Positions 8,365 to 17,775 are shown, numbered from the stretch's first letter. The stretch is 64,000 nt of DNA from Streptomyces sp. NBC_00442 (GCF_036014195.1 NZ_CP107918.1:4960001-5024000), one strand, 5' to 3'. Program-made: numbers and translations. The notes: generated by a model not told the origin, from the sequence alone.

Positions 8365-11300
8365 GTGACGGAGGGTGCGCAACAGGGGTGGGCGCGCAGG
8401 CTGACCGGGTACGCCTGGCGCTACCGGCGCAATGTCGTGCTGGCGCTCGGCTCGTCGCTCGGCGGCATGGCCGTCATGGCGCTCGTACCGCTGATCACCA
8501 AGGTCGTCATCGACGACGTCATCGGCGACCACACCCGCTCCCTCGCCGTCTGGACCGGGCTCCTCATAGCCTGCGCCGTCGTGGTGTACGCCATGACGTA
8601 CGTACGGCGGTACTACGGAGGGCGCCTCGCCCTCGACGTCCAGCACGACCTGCGCACCGAGATGTACCGCACGATCACCCGCCTCGACGGGCGGCGCCAG
8701 GACGAGCTGTCCACCGGACAGGTCGTCGGCCGCGCCACCAGCGACCTCCAGCTGATCCAGGGCCTGCTCTTCATGCTGCCGATGACCATCGGCAACGTCC
8801 TGCTCTTCGTGATCTCCATCGTGATCATGGCGTGGCTCTCGCCGCTCCTGACCCTCGTCGCCCTCGCCGTGGCGCCGGCCCTCTGGTTCATCGCCAGACG
8901 CAGCCGCGCCCGCCTGTTCCCCGCCACCTGGTACGCCCAGGGCCAGGCCGCCGCCGTCGCCGGGGTCGTCGACGGCGCCGTGTCCGGGGTCCGGGTCGTC
9001 AAGGGCTTCGGCCAGGAGGACCAGGAGACGGGCAAGCTCCGCGAGGTCGGCCGCAAGCTGTTCGCGGGCCGCCTGCGCACCATCAAGCTGAACTCCCGCT
9101 ACACCCCGGCCCTCCAGGCCGTCCCGGCCCTCGGACAGGTCGCCATGCTGGCGCTCGGCGGCTGGCTCGCGACCCGTGGCCAGATCACGCTCGGCACGTT
9201 CGTCGCCTTCTCCACCTACCTGGCCCAGCTCGTCGGCCCCGTCCGCATGCTCGCCATGGTGCTCACCGTGGGCCAGCAGGCGCGGGCCGGCGTCGAGCGC
9301 GTCCTCGAGCTCATCGACACCGAGCCGTCGATGCAGGACGGCACCATGGAGCTGTCCCCGGACGCCCCCGCCACCGTCGAGTTCGACGACGTGCGCTTCG
9401 GCTACGACGACGGGCGGCCTGTCCTCGACGGTTTCTCCCTCTCCATCCGGCCCGGCGAGACCGTCGCCGTGGTCGGCTCGTCCGGCTCCGGCAAGTCCAC
9501 CGTCTCGCTCCTGCTGCCGCGTTTCTACGACGTCGCGCACGGCGCCGTCCTCATCGGCGGCCACGACGTGCGCGAGCTCACGCTCTCCTCGCTGCGCGCC
9601 GCCATCGGCCTGGTCCCCGAGGACTCCTTCCTCTTCTCCGACACCGTCCGCGCCAACATCGCGTACGGAAAGCCGGACGCCACCCAGGAGGAGATCGACA
9701 GGGCGGCCCGTGCCGCCCAGGCGGACCGGTTCATCTCCGAGCTGCCCAAGGGGTACGACACCACCGTCGGCGAGCACGGCCTGACCCTCTCCGGCGGGCA
9801 GCGCCAGCGCATCGCGCTCGCCCGCGCCATCCTCACCGACCCCCGCCTGCTCGTCCTCGACGACGCGACCTCGGCCGTCGACGCCCGCGTCGAGCACGAG
9901 ATCCACGAGGCCCTCAAGTCGGTCATGGCCGGCCGCACCACCCTGCTCATCGCACACCGCCGCTCCACCCTCGGCCTCGCCGACCGCATCGCCGTGCTCG
10001 ACGGCGGACGGCTCGCCGCGATCGGCACCCACGACGAGCTCCAGCGCGACAGCGCCCTCTACCGCCGCCTGCTCACCGACCCCGACGAGCTCGGCGGGGT
10101 GTCGCCGGGCCACACCCCGCCCGCCCCGCACGCGGAGGACGAGGACCGCTCCGTACGGGAGGAGCTGGATGCCGAGTTCGACGCCGAGCGCGGCATCACC
10201 CCGCCGCTGTGGGTACGCGAGGACAAGGCGGAGTCCGCCGCCCCCGGCGGCATGCCTGCCACCCCCGAACTGCTCGCCCAGGTCGAGGCGTTGCCGCCCG
10301 CCACCGACGTCCCCGCGATAGACGAGGCGAAGGCCGTCCAGGCGGAGGACTCCTACGGCCTGCGCCGGCTGCTCCGCGGCTTCGGCCTTCCCCTCCTCGC
10401 CTCGCTCCTCCTCGTCGTGATCGACGCGGGAATGTCGCTGATCCTGCCGATCCTGATCCGGCACGGCATCGACCAAGGCGTCACCAAGCTCGCGCTCGGC
10501 GCCGTCTGGACGGCGGCCGGCCTGGCACTGCTCAGCGTCGCCGTGCAGTGGCTCGCCCAGACCCGCGAGACGCAGCTCACCGGCCGCACCGGCGAACGCA
10601 TTCTCTACACCCTGCGCCTGAAGATCTTCGCCCAGCTCCAGCGGCTCGGACTCGACTACTACGAACGGGAGTTGACCGGACGCATCATGACCCGCATGAC
10701 GACGGACGTGGACGCGCTGTCCACGTTCCTCCAGACGGGCCTGGTCACCGCGTTCGTCTCCGTCGTCACGTTCTTCGGCATCATGGTGGCGCTGCTCGTC
10801 ATCGACATCCAGCTCGCCCTCGTCGTCTTCGCCACGCTCCCCCTGCTCGTCGTCGGCACCTACGTGTTCCGCAGGAAGAGCGTGAAGGCGTACGAACTCG
10901 CCCGTGAGCGCATCAGCGTCGTCAACGCCGACCTCCAGGAGTCGGTGTCGGGCCTGCGCATCGTGCAGGCGTTCCGGCGCGAGCACGACGGGGCCGAGCG
11001 GTTCGCCGAGCGCAGCGACCACTACCGCCAGGCGCGGGTGCGCGGCCAGTGGCTGATCTCGGTGTACTTCCCGTTCGTGCAGCTCCTGTCCTCGGTGGCG
11101 GCGGCCGCCGTCCTGATCGTCGGCGCACACCGCGTCGACGCCGGCACCCTCACCACGGGTGCGCTCGTCGCCTACCTCCTCTACATCGACCTGTTCTTCG
11201 CCCCGGTGCAGCAGCTCTCGCAGGTCTTCGACGGCTACCAGCAGGCGGCGGTGTCGCTCAAGCGCATCCAGGAACTGCTGCGCGAGAAGCCCTCCACCGC

Positions 11301-12105
11301 CGACGCCCGCGAGCCCCTCGACGTCCTGTCGCTGCGGGGCGAGATCGCCTTCGAGAACGTCGACTTCGCGTACGGGTCCGCCGACGACGCCGACGAGCCC
11401 GAGGAAGCGCTCAGCGGGGTCGACCTGCGCATACCGGCCGGGCAGACCGTCGCCTTCGTCGGCGAGACCGGCGCGGGCAAGTCCACCCTCGTCAAGCTGG
11501 TGGCGCGCTTCTACGATCCGACGGCCGGGCGGGTCACCGCCGACGGCACGGACCTGCGCGACCTGGACATCACCGCCTACCGGCACCGGCTCGGCGTGGT
11601 CCCGCAGGAGGCGTACCTCTTCGCCGGCACGGTCCGCGACGCCATCGCGTACGGGCGTCCCGAGGCGAGCGACGCCGAGGTGGAGGCGGCGGCGCGCGCG
11701 GTCGGCGCCCACGACATGATCGCCACGCTCGACGACGGCTACCTCCACGAGGTCGCCGAGCGCGGCCGCAACCTCTCCGCCGGGCAGCGCCAGCTCATCG
11801 CGCTGGCCCGCGCGGAACTGGTCGACCCCGACGTCCTGCTGCTCGACGAGGCGACGGCGGCGCTCGACCTCGCGACGGAGGCCCAGGTCAACCAGGCCAC
11901 CGACCGCCTCACAGGCCGCCGCACCACCCTGGTCGTGGCCCACCGCCTGACCACGGCGGCGCGGGCGGACCGCGTGATCGTGATGGACGGGGGGCGGGTC
12001 GCGGAGGACGGCACCCACGACGAACTCCTCGCGGCGAACGGCACGTACGCCCGCCTGTGGCACACCTTCATCGGCCGACCCGAAACCGAACCCGCCCGCA
12101 CCTGA
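8365..12105 (+). CDS. Single-chain ABC exporter, two TMD-NBD halves fused
   Basis: ATP-driven exporter in the cytoplasmic membrane, about 1246 residues: TMD1-NBD1-linker-TMD2-NBD2. NBD1 has GSSGSGKST, LSGGQRQR, LLVLDDATSAVD and LLIAHR. NBD2 has GETGAGKST, LSAGQRQL, DVLLLDEATAALD and VVAHR. The residue after the Walker B aspartate is D in NBD1 and the catalytic E in NBD2, so one ATP site is degenerate, as in heterodimeric exporters. Bacterial versions are usually two separate genes; here they are one polypeptide joined by an acidic linker of roughly 100 residues. The GTG at 8365 follows GGGAGGAA. It stands alone, so the substrate (lipid, drug or peptide) is open. Confidence 0.92.
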   Translation: MTEGAQQGWARRLTGYAWRYRRNVVLALGSSLGGMAVMALVPLITKVVIDDVIGDHTRSLAVWTGLLIACAVVVYAMTYVRRYYGGRLALDVQHDLRTEMYRTITRLDGRRQDELSTGQVVGRATSDLQLIQGLLFMLPMTIGNVLLFVISIVIMAWLSPLLTLVALAVAPALWFIARRSRARLFPATWYAQGQAAAVAGVVDGAVSGVRVVKGFGQEDQETGKLREVGRKLFAGRLRTIKLNSRYTPALQAVPALGQVAMLALGGWLATRGQITLGTFVAFSTYLAQLVGPVRMLAMVLTVGQQARAGVERVLELIDTEPSMQDGTMELSPDAPATVEFDDVRFGYDDGRPVLDGFSLSIRPGETVAVVGSSGSGKSTVSLLLPRFYDVAHGAVLIGGHDVRELTLSSLRAAIGLVPEDSFLFSDTVRANIAYGKPDATQEEIDRAARAAQADRFISELPKGYDTTVGEHGLTLSGGQRQRIALARAILTDPRLLVLDDATSAVDARVEHEIHEALKSVMAGRTTLLIAHRRSTLGLADRIAVLDGGRLAAIGTHDELQRDSALYRRLLTDPDELGGVSPGHTPPAPHAEDEDRSVREELDAEFDAERGITPPLWVREDKAESAAPGGMPATPELLAQVEALPPATDVPAIDEAKAVQAEDSYGLRRLLRGFGLPLLASLLLVVIDAGMSLILPILIRHGIDQGVTKLALGAVWTAAGLALLSVAVQWLAQTRETQLTGRTGERILYTLRLKIFAQLQRLGLDYYERELTGRIMTRMTTDVDALSTFLQTGLVTAFVSVVTFFGIMVALLVIDIQLALVVFATLPLLVVGTYVFRRKSVKAYELARERISVVNADLQESVSGLRIVQAFRREHDGAERFAERSDHYRQARVRGQWLISVYFPFVQLLSSVAAAAVLIVGAHRVDAGTLTTGALVAYLLYIDLFFAPVQQLSQVFDGYQQAAVSLKRIQELLREKPSTADAREPLDVLSLRGEIAFENVDFAYGSADDADEPEEALSGVDLRIPAGQTVAFVGETGAGKSTLVKLVARFYDPTAGRVTADGTDLRDLDITAYRHRLGVVPQEAYLFAGTVRDAIAYGRPEASDAEVEAAARAVGAHDMIATLDDGYLHEVAERGRNLSAGQRQLIALARAELVDPDVLLLDEATAALDLATEAQVNQATDRLTGRRTTLVVAHRLTTAARADRVIVMDGGRVAEDGTHDELLAANGTYARLWHTFIGRPETEPART

Positions 12106-12132
12106 CCCCCCTGCCCGGCACCGCGTAGTCGA

Positions 12133-12258
12133 GGGGCGCGGGGAACTGCGCGAGAGGCGAGCACGGTCCGCAGCCGAAAGCGGGTTTCAGCCCGGACGGG
12201 GCTGAGGATGTCCGTGCCGGCCCGCACGGCGGAGTTGGGGGCGCGGGGAACTGCTCGG
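12133..12258. repeat. Two copies of a dispersed GC-rich intergenic repeat
   Basis: GGGGCGCGGGGAACTGCGCG (12133-12152) recurs as GGGCGCGGGGAACTGCTCGG about 105 bp later. The same core appears at 21491 and, inverted, at 25981, 26037, 26093, 26149 and 27976. Between the copies lies CCGAAAGCGGGTTTCAGCCC, another piece seen in a similar form near 14360 and 27936. It occupies most of the 241-bp gap between the exporter gene and the next gene. Confidence 0.75.
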
Positions 12259-12346
12259 GTGCCGGGTGCGCGGCGAGACCCGAGAACCGTCGGACGACTT
12301 CTCGCGTCCCTCCCCACATACGCGCAAGTGGCGGAAAGGTGCAAGC

Positions 12347-12778
12347 GTGTTCGGTGCGATGTTCGGCGGTGTGCGGAAGAGGGGGCTCCTCGGCCCGGGG
12401 CTCGCGGTGCTCACGATGGCGGGTGGCCTCGTCGTGTTCGGCCCGGCCGGCGGCAGCGCCGACGCGGCCGCCGCCTGCGCGGGACGAGCCGTCAGGACGG
12501 TCGGGTTCAGCGCGGGCGAGCTGCGCCTGTACAAGGGCAACGGCTACGCCTGCGCGACGACCGTCGCCAGGAGCGCGGGCCCCCGGCGCCAGATGTCGGT
12601 CACCATCCAGGCCCGCGGCGGCGCGCCCGCCGGCGACTCGGGCGTCTACACCCAGCGCGCCGGTCCGGTCACGGTGTACTCGGGCAACCGCTGCGTCCGC
12701 GCCACGGGCGCGATATCGGGAAGCTCGGCCCAGACGGGCTGGGTCTGCTGCCCCCCCGCCCTCCCGCGGAATCCATGA
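12347..12778 (+). CDS. Small secreted cysteine-containing protein
   Basis: 143 residues. A signal peptide is clear: positively charged start (VRKRG), a hydrophobic core (LGPGLAVLTMAGGLVVFGPA) and a likely cleavage after ADAAA. The mature part of about 105 residues has five cysteines, the last two adjacent (GWVCCPP), suggesting a disulfide-stabilised extracellular domain. The GTG at 12347 is chosen for GGAAAGG 7 nt upstream; an ATG at 12359 is the alternative. No family is recognised. It is followed on the same strand by a secreted peptidase after 99 bp. Confidence 0.7.
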   Translation: MFGAMFGGVRKRGLLGPGLAVLTMAGGLVVFGPAGGSADAAAACAGRAVRTVGFSAGELRLYKGNGYACATTVARSAGPRRQMSVTIQARGGAPAGDSGVYTQRAGPVTVYSGNRCVRATGAISGSSAQTGWVCCPPALPRNP

Positions 12779-12877
12779 CTCCCCTGTGATCAACGGGGTC
12801 TGGCGGGCCCGGTGTTGCCCCGGCTAGGTTCGCGGGACCACGTTCCGAGCCCACAGGGGCCCCACAGGGGAGTGTGC

Positions 12878-14284
12878 ATGCGCAAGGCGCTCAGATGGCT
12901 GCTGTCGCTCGTCGTGCTGATAGGCACGATGACCGCGACCGGAGCCACGGCAGGGGCGGCCACCGCCGCCGAGCCGGACATCAAGGACCGCATCCTGGCG
13001 ATACCCGGGATGAGTCTCATTGAGGAGAAGCCGTACGCCGGCTACCGCTACTTCGTACTGAACTTCACGCAGCCGGTGGACCACCACAACCCGTACAGCC
13101 GGGCCACCTTCAAGCAGCGGATCACCGTGCTGCACAAGGACACCGACCGGCCGACGGTGATGTACACCAGCGGCTACGACGTCTCGACCACCCCCAGTCG
13201 CAGCGAGCCGACGCAGATCGTGGACGGCAACCAGGTCTCCGTCGAGTACCGCTTCTTCCCCCAGTCGCGTCCCACGCCCACCAACTGGGCCAAGGACGAC
13301 ATATGGCAGGCGGCCAGTGACCAGCACGCCATCTTCAAGGCCCTGAAGCCGCTCTACTCGAAGAACTGGCTGACCACCGGCGGTTCCAAGGGCGGCATGA
13401 CGGCCACGTACTACAAGCGGTTCTACCCGCGCGACATGGACGGCGTCGTCGCGTACGTGGCGCCCAACGACGTGGTGAACACCGAGGATTCGGCGTACGA
13501 CCGCTTCTTCACGTCGGTCGGCACCAAGGAGTGCCGCGACAAGCTGGAGGGCGTGCAGCGCGAGGCGCTGGTGCGGCGCGGGCCCCTGGAGAAGAAGTAC
13601 CAGGAGTACGCGGCCGCGAACGGCTACACCTTCACGACGGTCGGCTCCCTCGACAAGGCGTACGAGGCGGTCGTGCTCGACTACGTGTGGGGCTTCTGGC
13701 AGTACAGCCTCCTCGCTGACTGCACCACGATCCCGGGCGACGCGGCGCACGCCACCGACCAGGCGATCTGGGACTCCGTCGACACGATCTCCGGCTTCTC
13801 CTTCTACACCGACCAGGGCCTGGCGCCGTACACGGCGTACTACTACCAGGCCGGTACGCAGCTGGGCTCGCCCACCATCAAGCAGCCCTGGCTCGGCAAG
13901 CTGAGCCGCTACGGCTACCAGCCGCCGCGCAACTTCGTGCCGCGCAGCATCCCGATGCGGTTCCAGCCGGGCGCGATGCGCGACGTCGACTCGTGGGTCA
14001 AGCACCACGCGGACCACATGCTGTACGTGTACGGGCAGAACGACCCGTGGGGCGCGGAGCGCTTCTCGCTCGGGGCGGGCGTGCGTGACTCCTACGTCTA
14101 CACCGTGCCGGGTGGCAACCACGGCTCGAAGGTGTCCCTGCTTCCGGCCACGCAGAAGTCCAGCGCCACGGCTTCCATTCTCCGCTGGGCGGGCCTGGAT
14201 CCGGCTCCGGCGAAGCCGCAGTCCCCGTACGACGCGAAGCTGGACGCGCCCCAGCTCACGCGGGAACCGTCCCTGCGCCCGTAA
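12878..14284 (+). CDS. Secreted S37-family tripeptidyl aminopeptidase
   Basis: Serine peptidase removing N-terminal tripeptides outside the cell. 468 residues. The signal peptide runs MRKALRWLLSLVVLIGTMTA and on to an AXA-type site (GAATAAE). The S37 signature is plain: FTQPVDHHNP near the start and the nucleophile serine S170 in TGGSKGGMTATYY. The probable Asp (YVYGQNDPWG) and His (PGGNHGS) lie toward the C-terminus. The family is typified by mycelium-associated proteases of Streptomyces. The ATG at 12878 has AGGGGAG upstream. A strong hairpin follows the stop codon. Confidence 0.9.
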   Translation: MRKALRWLLSLVVLIGTMTATGATAGAATAAEPDIKDRILAIPGMSLIEEKPYAGYRYFVLNFTQPVDHHNPYSRATFKQRITVLHKDTDRPTVMYTSGYDVSTTPSRSEPTQIVDGNQVSVEYRFFPQSRPTPTNWAKDDIWQAASDQHAIFKALKPLYSKNWLTTGGSKGGMTATYYKRFYPRDMDGVVAYVAPNDVVNTEDSAYDRFFTSVGTKECRDKLEGVQREALVRRGPLEKKYQEYAAANGYTFTTVGSLDKAYEAVVLDYVWGFWQYSLLADCTTIPGDAAHATDQAIWDSVDTISGFSFYTDQGLAPYTAYYYQAGTQLGSPTIKQPWLGKLSRYGYQPPRNFVPRSIPMRFQPGAMRDVDSWVKHHADHMLYVYGQNDPWGAERFSLGAGVRDSYVYTVPGGNHGSKVSLLPATQKSSATASILRWAGLDPAPAKPQSPYDAKLDAPQLTREPSLRP

Positions 14285-14291
14285 CCCCGGC

Positions 14292-14340
14292 GGCTCCACC
14301 CCGGGCCCGTCCGGCCCGCACACCGCCCCGGGGTGGAGCC
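14292..14340 (+). terminator. Perfect 14-bp hairpin after the S37 peptidase gene
   Basis: GGCTCCACCCCGGG (14292-14305) and its exact complement at 14327-14340 flank a 21-nt loop, 8 bp beyond the stop codon. It sits between convergent genes and could serve both. Confidence 0.75.
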
Positions 14341-14438
14341 CCCGACCCCCAACCCCGCTTTCGGTTGCGGACCGTGCGTGGCTGGTCGCGCCGTTCCCCG
14401 CTCCCCTGACGGGGCTCGGTAGAGCTCCAGGGGGTGCG

Positions 14439-16307
14439 TCAGTACGACAGGCCGTGGCCGATCGGGTAGAGGTCCCGGGTCGGGTCGTCCGCGCGGGGTA
14501 CCGCGACCGGGAGGCGGCCCCGGGGGCGGGTGCGACCGGCCAACACCCGTACCGCCGCGCGGAGTTCGACGTCCGTCCAGGAATACGTCGCGAGCGACGC
14601 CCCGTACCCGCTCAGGTACGCGACGTCGTACGGGTTGCGCAGCGCGAGGTGGACGACCGGCACACCCGTCGCGCCCAGGGCCGCCACCAGTCGGCTCTGC
14701 GCACCGCCCGCCCCGGCGTTGTACGTGCCCACGACCACCACGTCCCGCCCCGCGCACGCCGCGACCGCCGCAGCGATCTGCGCCGGAGTCGGAAGGGTTC
14801 CCGTCGGCAACGCCGTTGCCTGGAAGCCGAGTTCGGTCAGCGCGTCCGCCAGGACGGTCGTGGGCGGGCCCGTCGTGCCGGACGGCGAGTCCGGGTCGGC
14901 GCCCACGACCAGGACCCGGCGGTGACGCCGGCGCGACAGCGGCAGCAGCCCGCGCGGATCGGCGAGCAGCGTCGTGGTCCGCTCGGCGATCTCGTCGGCC
15001 GCCGCGCGGTGGGCCCGCGTACCCACGACCCGGTCGACGCCCCGGTCGCTGACGTACGGCCGGGCGAACAGGCCGCGCCGCTCCTTGAGCCGCAGAACGC
15101 GCAGCACGGACGCGTCGAGGCGGGCCTCGCTCAGCTCGCCGCTCGCCACCGCCGCCCGCACCCCGGCGAACGCCACGTCCAGCTTGGGCGGATCGAGCAG
15201 CTGGTCGACGCCCGCCTTCAGGGCCAGCACCGGCACCCGGTCGTCGCCGTACTTGTCGCGTACGCCCTTCATGCCGAGCGAGTCCGTGATGACGACCCCG
15301 TCGTAGCCGAGCTGTTCGCGCAGGATGCCGGTGAGAATGGGGCGGGACAGGGTCGCCGGGTCGTTGCTCGGGTCGAGCGCGGGGAACTGGATGTGCGCCG
15401 TCATGATCGCGTCGATCCCGGCCGCGATCGCGGCCTTGAACGGCGGCGCGTCAAGCCGCTCCCACTCCTCACGGCTGTGGGTGATGACCGGGATCCCGGT
15501 GTGGCTGTCGACGCTGGTGTCGCCGTGCCCGGGGAAGTGCTTGGCGGTCGCGGCGACCGACGCCTCCTGGTAGCCGCGCACCTCGGCCGCGACCATCCGG
15601 GCCACGGCGGCCGGGTCCGCCCCGAAGCTCCGTACGCCGATGACGGGGTTGGCGGGGTTGATGTTCACGTCGGCGTCGGGCGAGTAGTCCTGGCGGATGC
15701 CGATCGCGGCGAGCTCGGCGCCCGAGATCCGGCCGAGCGTGCGGGCGTCCGCCGTCGAGCCGCCCGCGCCCATCGCCATCGCGCCGGGGAAGAGCGTGGC
15801 CGGCGCGCCGACCCGGCACACGATCCCGTGTTCCTGGTCGGTGGCGATGAGCAGCGGCACCGGAACGCGCTGGGCGAGCCCGGCCGCCTGGATGCCGTTG
15901 GAAAGGGCGGCGATCTGGTGCGGGTCGCGGGTGTTGTGCGCCCAGGTGAAGTAGATGATGCCGCCGACGTGGTACCTGGCGATGAGCTCGGCCGCGTCGC
16001 GCACCCCGATCTCGCGGAGGTTGGCGTCGATGTCCGCCTGGTCGGGGGCGGTGGCCGAGTGCCCGTAGATCCGCATGACGAAGAGCTGGCCGATCTTCTC
16101 CTCGACCGACATGCGGGCGATGACCGCGCGCAGACGGCGGTCGGCGTCCCGGTCCCGCGCGGCATCAGTGGCGCTGACGCCGGACGAGCCGGACGCGCCG
16201 GACGCGGCGCTCGCGGCGGACGCGGGCAGCCGGGACCCGAGGGCGGTCGCGGCGGCCACGGCGGCGGTGGTGGTCAGGAGGCTGCGTCTTGAGGTGCGGT
16301 GCTGCAC
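14439..16307 (-). CDS. Secreted GH3 beta-N-acetylhexosaminidase
   Basis: Retaining glycosidase cleaving terminal N-acetylglucosamine from chitin or peptidoglycan fragments. 622 residues. The N-terminus VQHRTSRRSLLTTTAAVAAA is a twin-arginine signal with a serine/alanine-rich cleavage region. The NagZ-type motif KHFPGHGDTSVDSHTG carries the Asp-His acid/base pair (about D267 and H269), and VITDSLGMKGV carries the nucleophile (about D342). A C-terminal GH3 alpha/beta sandwich domain is present. The GTG at 16307 follows GGAAGGAG. A 25-bp perfect palindrome 34 bp upstream is the likely operator. Family members are often controlled by N-acetylglucosamine-sensing regulators. Confidence 0.9.
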   Translation of the reverse strand: MQHRTSRRSLLTTTAAVAAATALGSRLPASAASAASGASGSSGVSATDAARDRDADRRLRAVIARMSVEEKIGQLFVMRIYGHSATAPDQADIDANLREIGVRDAAELIARYHVGGIIYFTWAHNTRDPHQIAALSNGIQAAGLAQRVPVPLLIATDQEHGIVCRVGAPATLFPGAMAMGAGGSTADARTLGRISGAELAAIGIRQDYSPDADVNINPANPVIGVRSFGADPAAVARMVAAEVRGYQEASVAATAKHFPGHGDTSVDSHTGIPVITHSREEWERLDAPPFKAAIAAGIDAIMTAHIQFPALDPSNDPATLSRPILTGILREQLGYDGVVITDSLGMKGVRDKYGDDRVPVLALKAGVDQLLDPPKLDVAFAGVRAAVASGELSEARLDASVLRVLRLKERRGLFARPYVSDRGVDRVVGTRAHRAAADEIAERTTTLLADPRGLLPLSRRRHRRVLVVGADPDSPSGTTGPPTTVLADALTELGFQATALPTGTLPTPAQIAAAVAACAGRDVVVVGTYNAGAGGAQSRLVAALGATGVPVVHLALRNPYDVAYLSGYGASLATYSWTDVELRAAVRVLAGRTRPRGRLPVAVPRADDPTRDLYPIGHGLSY

Positions 16308-16340
16308 GTGCGGCTCCTTCCGGCGAAGCGGGGTTTGCCA

Positions 16341-16365
16341 GGGAGTGGAAGAAACTTCCACTCCC
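16341..16365. promoter_or_regulatory. Perfect 25-bp operator palindrome upstream of the GH3 gene
   Basis: GGGAGTGGAAG-AAA-CTTCCACTCCC, 11-bp perfect arms around AAA, centred 46 bp upstream of the GTG start. It does not match the DasR consensus (ACTGGTCTAGACCAGT). The inner GGAAG...CTTCC core looks more like a LacI, ROK or other sugar-regulator site. The cognate regulator is not adjacent. Confidence 0.7.
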
Positions 16366-16451
16366 GAACCGTTATCCGGAAAGTTATTGTCAGTCAAGGC
16401 TCCGCGCGCGAACCCGCCCCGCGCGCCCCGGCCTGGATAACCGCCGCCCCG

Positions 16452-16658
16452 CTACTCCCGTCCCGCCGCCAGGTGGCCCCGGCGGCCCGCCACCTCGACG
16501 TCCGCCTCGTTCGCCGTCGCCCGTCCGCGCCATGGGGTGGGCGGATGCGGCATGACGTACGGCTGCCAGGTCCGGCCCCCGTCGTGCGTCACCCGCAACG
16601 CGAGCGCGGGCCCGGCTACCAGTTGCCCCCATGCCGGGCGGTCTTCTCCATCAGCCAT
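16452..16658 (-). CDS. Small hypothetical protein
   Basis: 68 residues, basic, beginning MADGEDRPAWGQLVAGPALA and containing VTHDGGRTWQPYVMPHPPTP. The ATG at 16658 has an excellent site, AGGAGG with a 7-nt spacer. It starts inside the last codons of the preceding small gene (43-nt overlap), so it is probably translationally coupled. The family is not recognised. It resembles small genes often found beside XRE/DUF397 pairs in Streptomyces. Confidence 0.6.
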   Translation of the reverse strand: MADGEDRPAWGQLVAGPALALRVTHDGGRTWQPYVMPHPPTPWRGRATANEADVEVAGRRGHLAAGRE

Positions 16659-16837
16659 GCGCACACCTCCTCTTCCTCCTGCGCGGAGGCGGTACGCAGA
16701 TCACGTACGGCGATGGTGGCGACGAAGTACACGAACCGCACCCGCCGCCACTCTCCGTCCGCGCCGATCACCTTTCCGGGCCCGTACACGTCGGTACCGG
16801 TATGGGCGACGTACGCCCCGACGCCGTGCGCTGCCAT
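16616..16837 (-). CDS. Small hypothetical protein
   Basis: 73 residues from the ATG at 16837, with GAGAGG 7 nt upstream. It starts MAAHGVGAYVAHTGTDVYGP and continues with a beta-rich KVIGADGEWRRVRFVYFVAT. It ends with an acidic helix (ASAQEEEEVCAWLMEK). The fold suggests a small beta-barrel or SH3-like domain. It is divergent from the XRE regulator gene with 113 bp between starts, and overlaps the next small gene. Confidence 0.65.
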   Translation of the reverse strand: MAAHGVGAYVAHTGTDVYGPGKVIGADGEWRRVRFVYFVATIAVRDLRTASAQEEEEVCAWLMEKTARHGGNW

Positions 16838-16950
16838 GCGACTGCCTCTCACTGTGTGTGGTGTTCCGCTCACAGCGTGGGGTCACGTTCCGTACGCTGA
16901 ACAGTGCACAGAGCGTGACAACGGCACCTGCACGCAGGGGAGTTGATGGT

Positions 16951-17775
16951 GTGGCGATCGAGGACAATCCCGTATCCCGTATTCGATACGGCGAGGAACT
17001 CAAGGCCAGGCGCGAGGCCGCCGGTCTCACTCAGGAGGAGCTCAGCCGACTTGCGATGATGTCGCGCACACATATCGCCCACATCGAGGCGGGGCGGCGC
17101 CGGCCGGACGTCGCCGATGCGCGGAGGCTTGACATGGTGCTGGACACCGGCGGGTTCTTCGAGCGGTTCCTGCCGACGCTGGACGGGCGCCAAGTGGCTG
17201 AGCACTTCGAAGAGGCGCTGGAGTTCGAGCAGCAGGCGACACTGATTCGTCAGTACGCGCCCAAGTTGGTGCCGGGATTCCTCCAGACGGAGGCGTACGC
17301 GCACGAGGTGCTCAGCTCGGGGCATCCGCCCAAGAGTGACCAGGAACGTGACCGGCTGCTTGGGGCGCGGCTGGCGCGAGCCGGAGTCCTTCATGACTTC
17401 GACAACCCCGTTGTGTGGACGATGCTCGACGAAGCTGTGCTGCGGCGGCCCATAGGCGGTCCGCTCGTGATGTGCGAACAGCTGCGTCACCTAGTGGCGT
17501 TGGGCGAGGGTCGTCGCATCCGCCTTCATGTACTCCCGTACGAGGCAGGCGCACACGCCTTGTTGGAGGGCCATGTCTCGTTGATGTGGTTCAGCGACCT
17601 CCCGCCCATCGCGTACGTGGAAGGCTTGAACAACGGCCGGGTATGGGAGCTTCCGTCCGTGGTGAGGCAGTGCCAGGAGGCCTACGACCACGCTCTCGGC
17701 GATGCGTTGTCGCACCAAAGCTCTCTGGCGCTGATCCGTTCTGTGGCGGAGGATTACGAGCATGATGCGCAGTGA
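16951..17775 (+). CDS. XRE-family regulator with DUF5753 domain
   Basis: 274 residues. The N-terminal helix-turn-helix lies in RYGEELKARREAAGLTQEEL and SRLAMMSRTHIAHIEAGRRR. The remainder is the ligand-type domain typical of Streptomyces XRE proteins, with LIRQYAPKLVPGFLQTEAYA, MCEQLRHLVALG and DLPPIAYVEGLNNGRVWELP. The GTG at 16951 is taken because it is the start in frame with CAGGGGAG about 8 nt upstream; nearby ATG and GTG triplets are out of frame. It overlaps the DUF397 gene by 14 nt, the standard BldB/WhiJ-like pairing in which the small partner modulates the regulator. Confidence 0.92.
   Translation: MAIEDNPVSRIRYGEELKARREAAGLTQEELSRLAMMSRTHIAHIEAGRRRPDVADARRLDMVLDTGGFFERFLPTLDGRQVAEHFEEALEFEQQATLIRQYAPKLVPGFLQTEAYAHEVLSSGHPPKSDQERDRLLGARLARAGVLHDFDNPVVWTMLDEAVLRRPIGGPLVMCEQLRHLVALGEGRRIRLHVLPYEAGAHALLEGHVSLMWFSDLPPIAYVEGLNNGRVWELPSVVRQCQEAYDHALGDALSHQSSLALIRSVAEDYEHDAQ

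Noticed and set aside
8275..12063. A 1262-codon frame antisense to the ABC exporter
   Set aside because: It mirrors the exporter codons, is rich in Gly, Arg, Glu and Asp without any domain, and has no ribosome site; third-position GC bias supports the plus strand.
16341..16365. DasR-binding site upstream of the GH3 gene
   Set aside because: The palindrome sequence does not match the DasR consensus, so only an unnamed operator is called.
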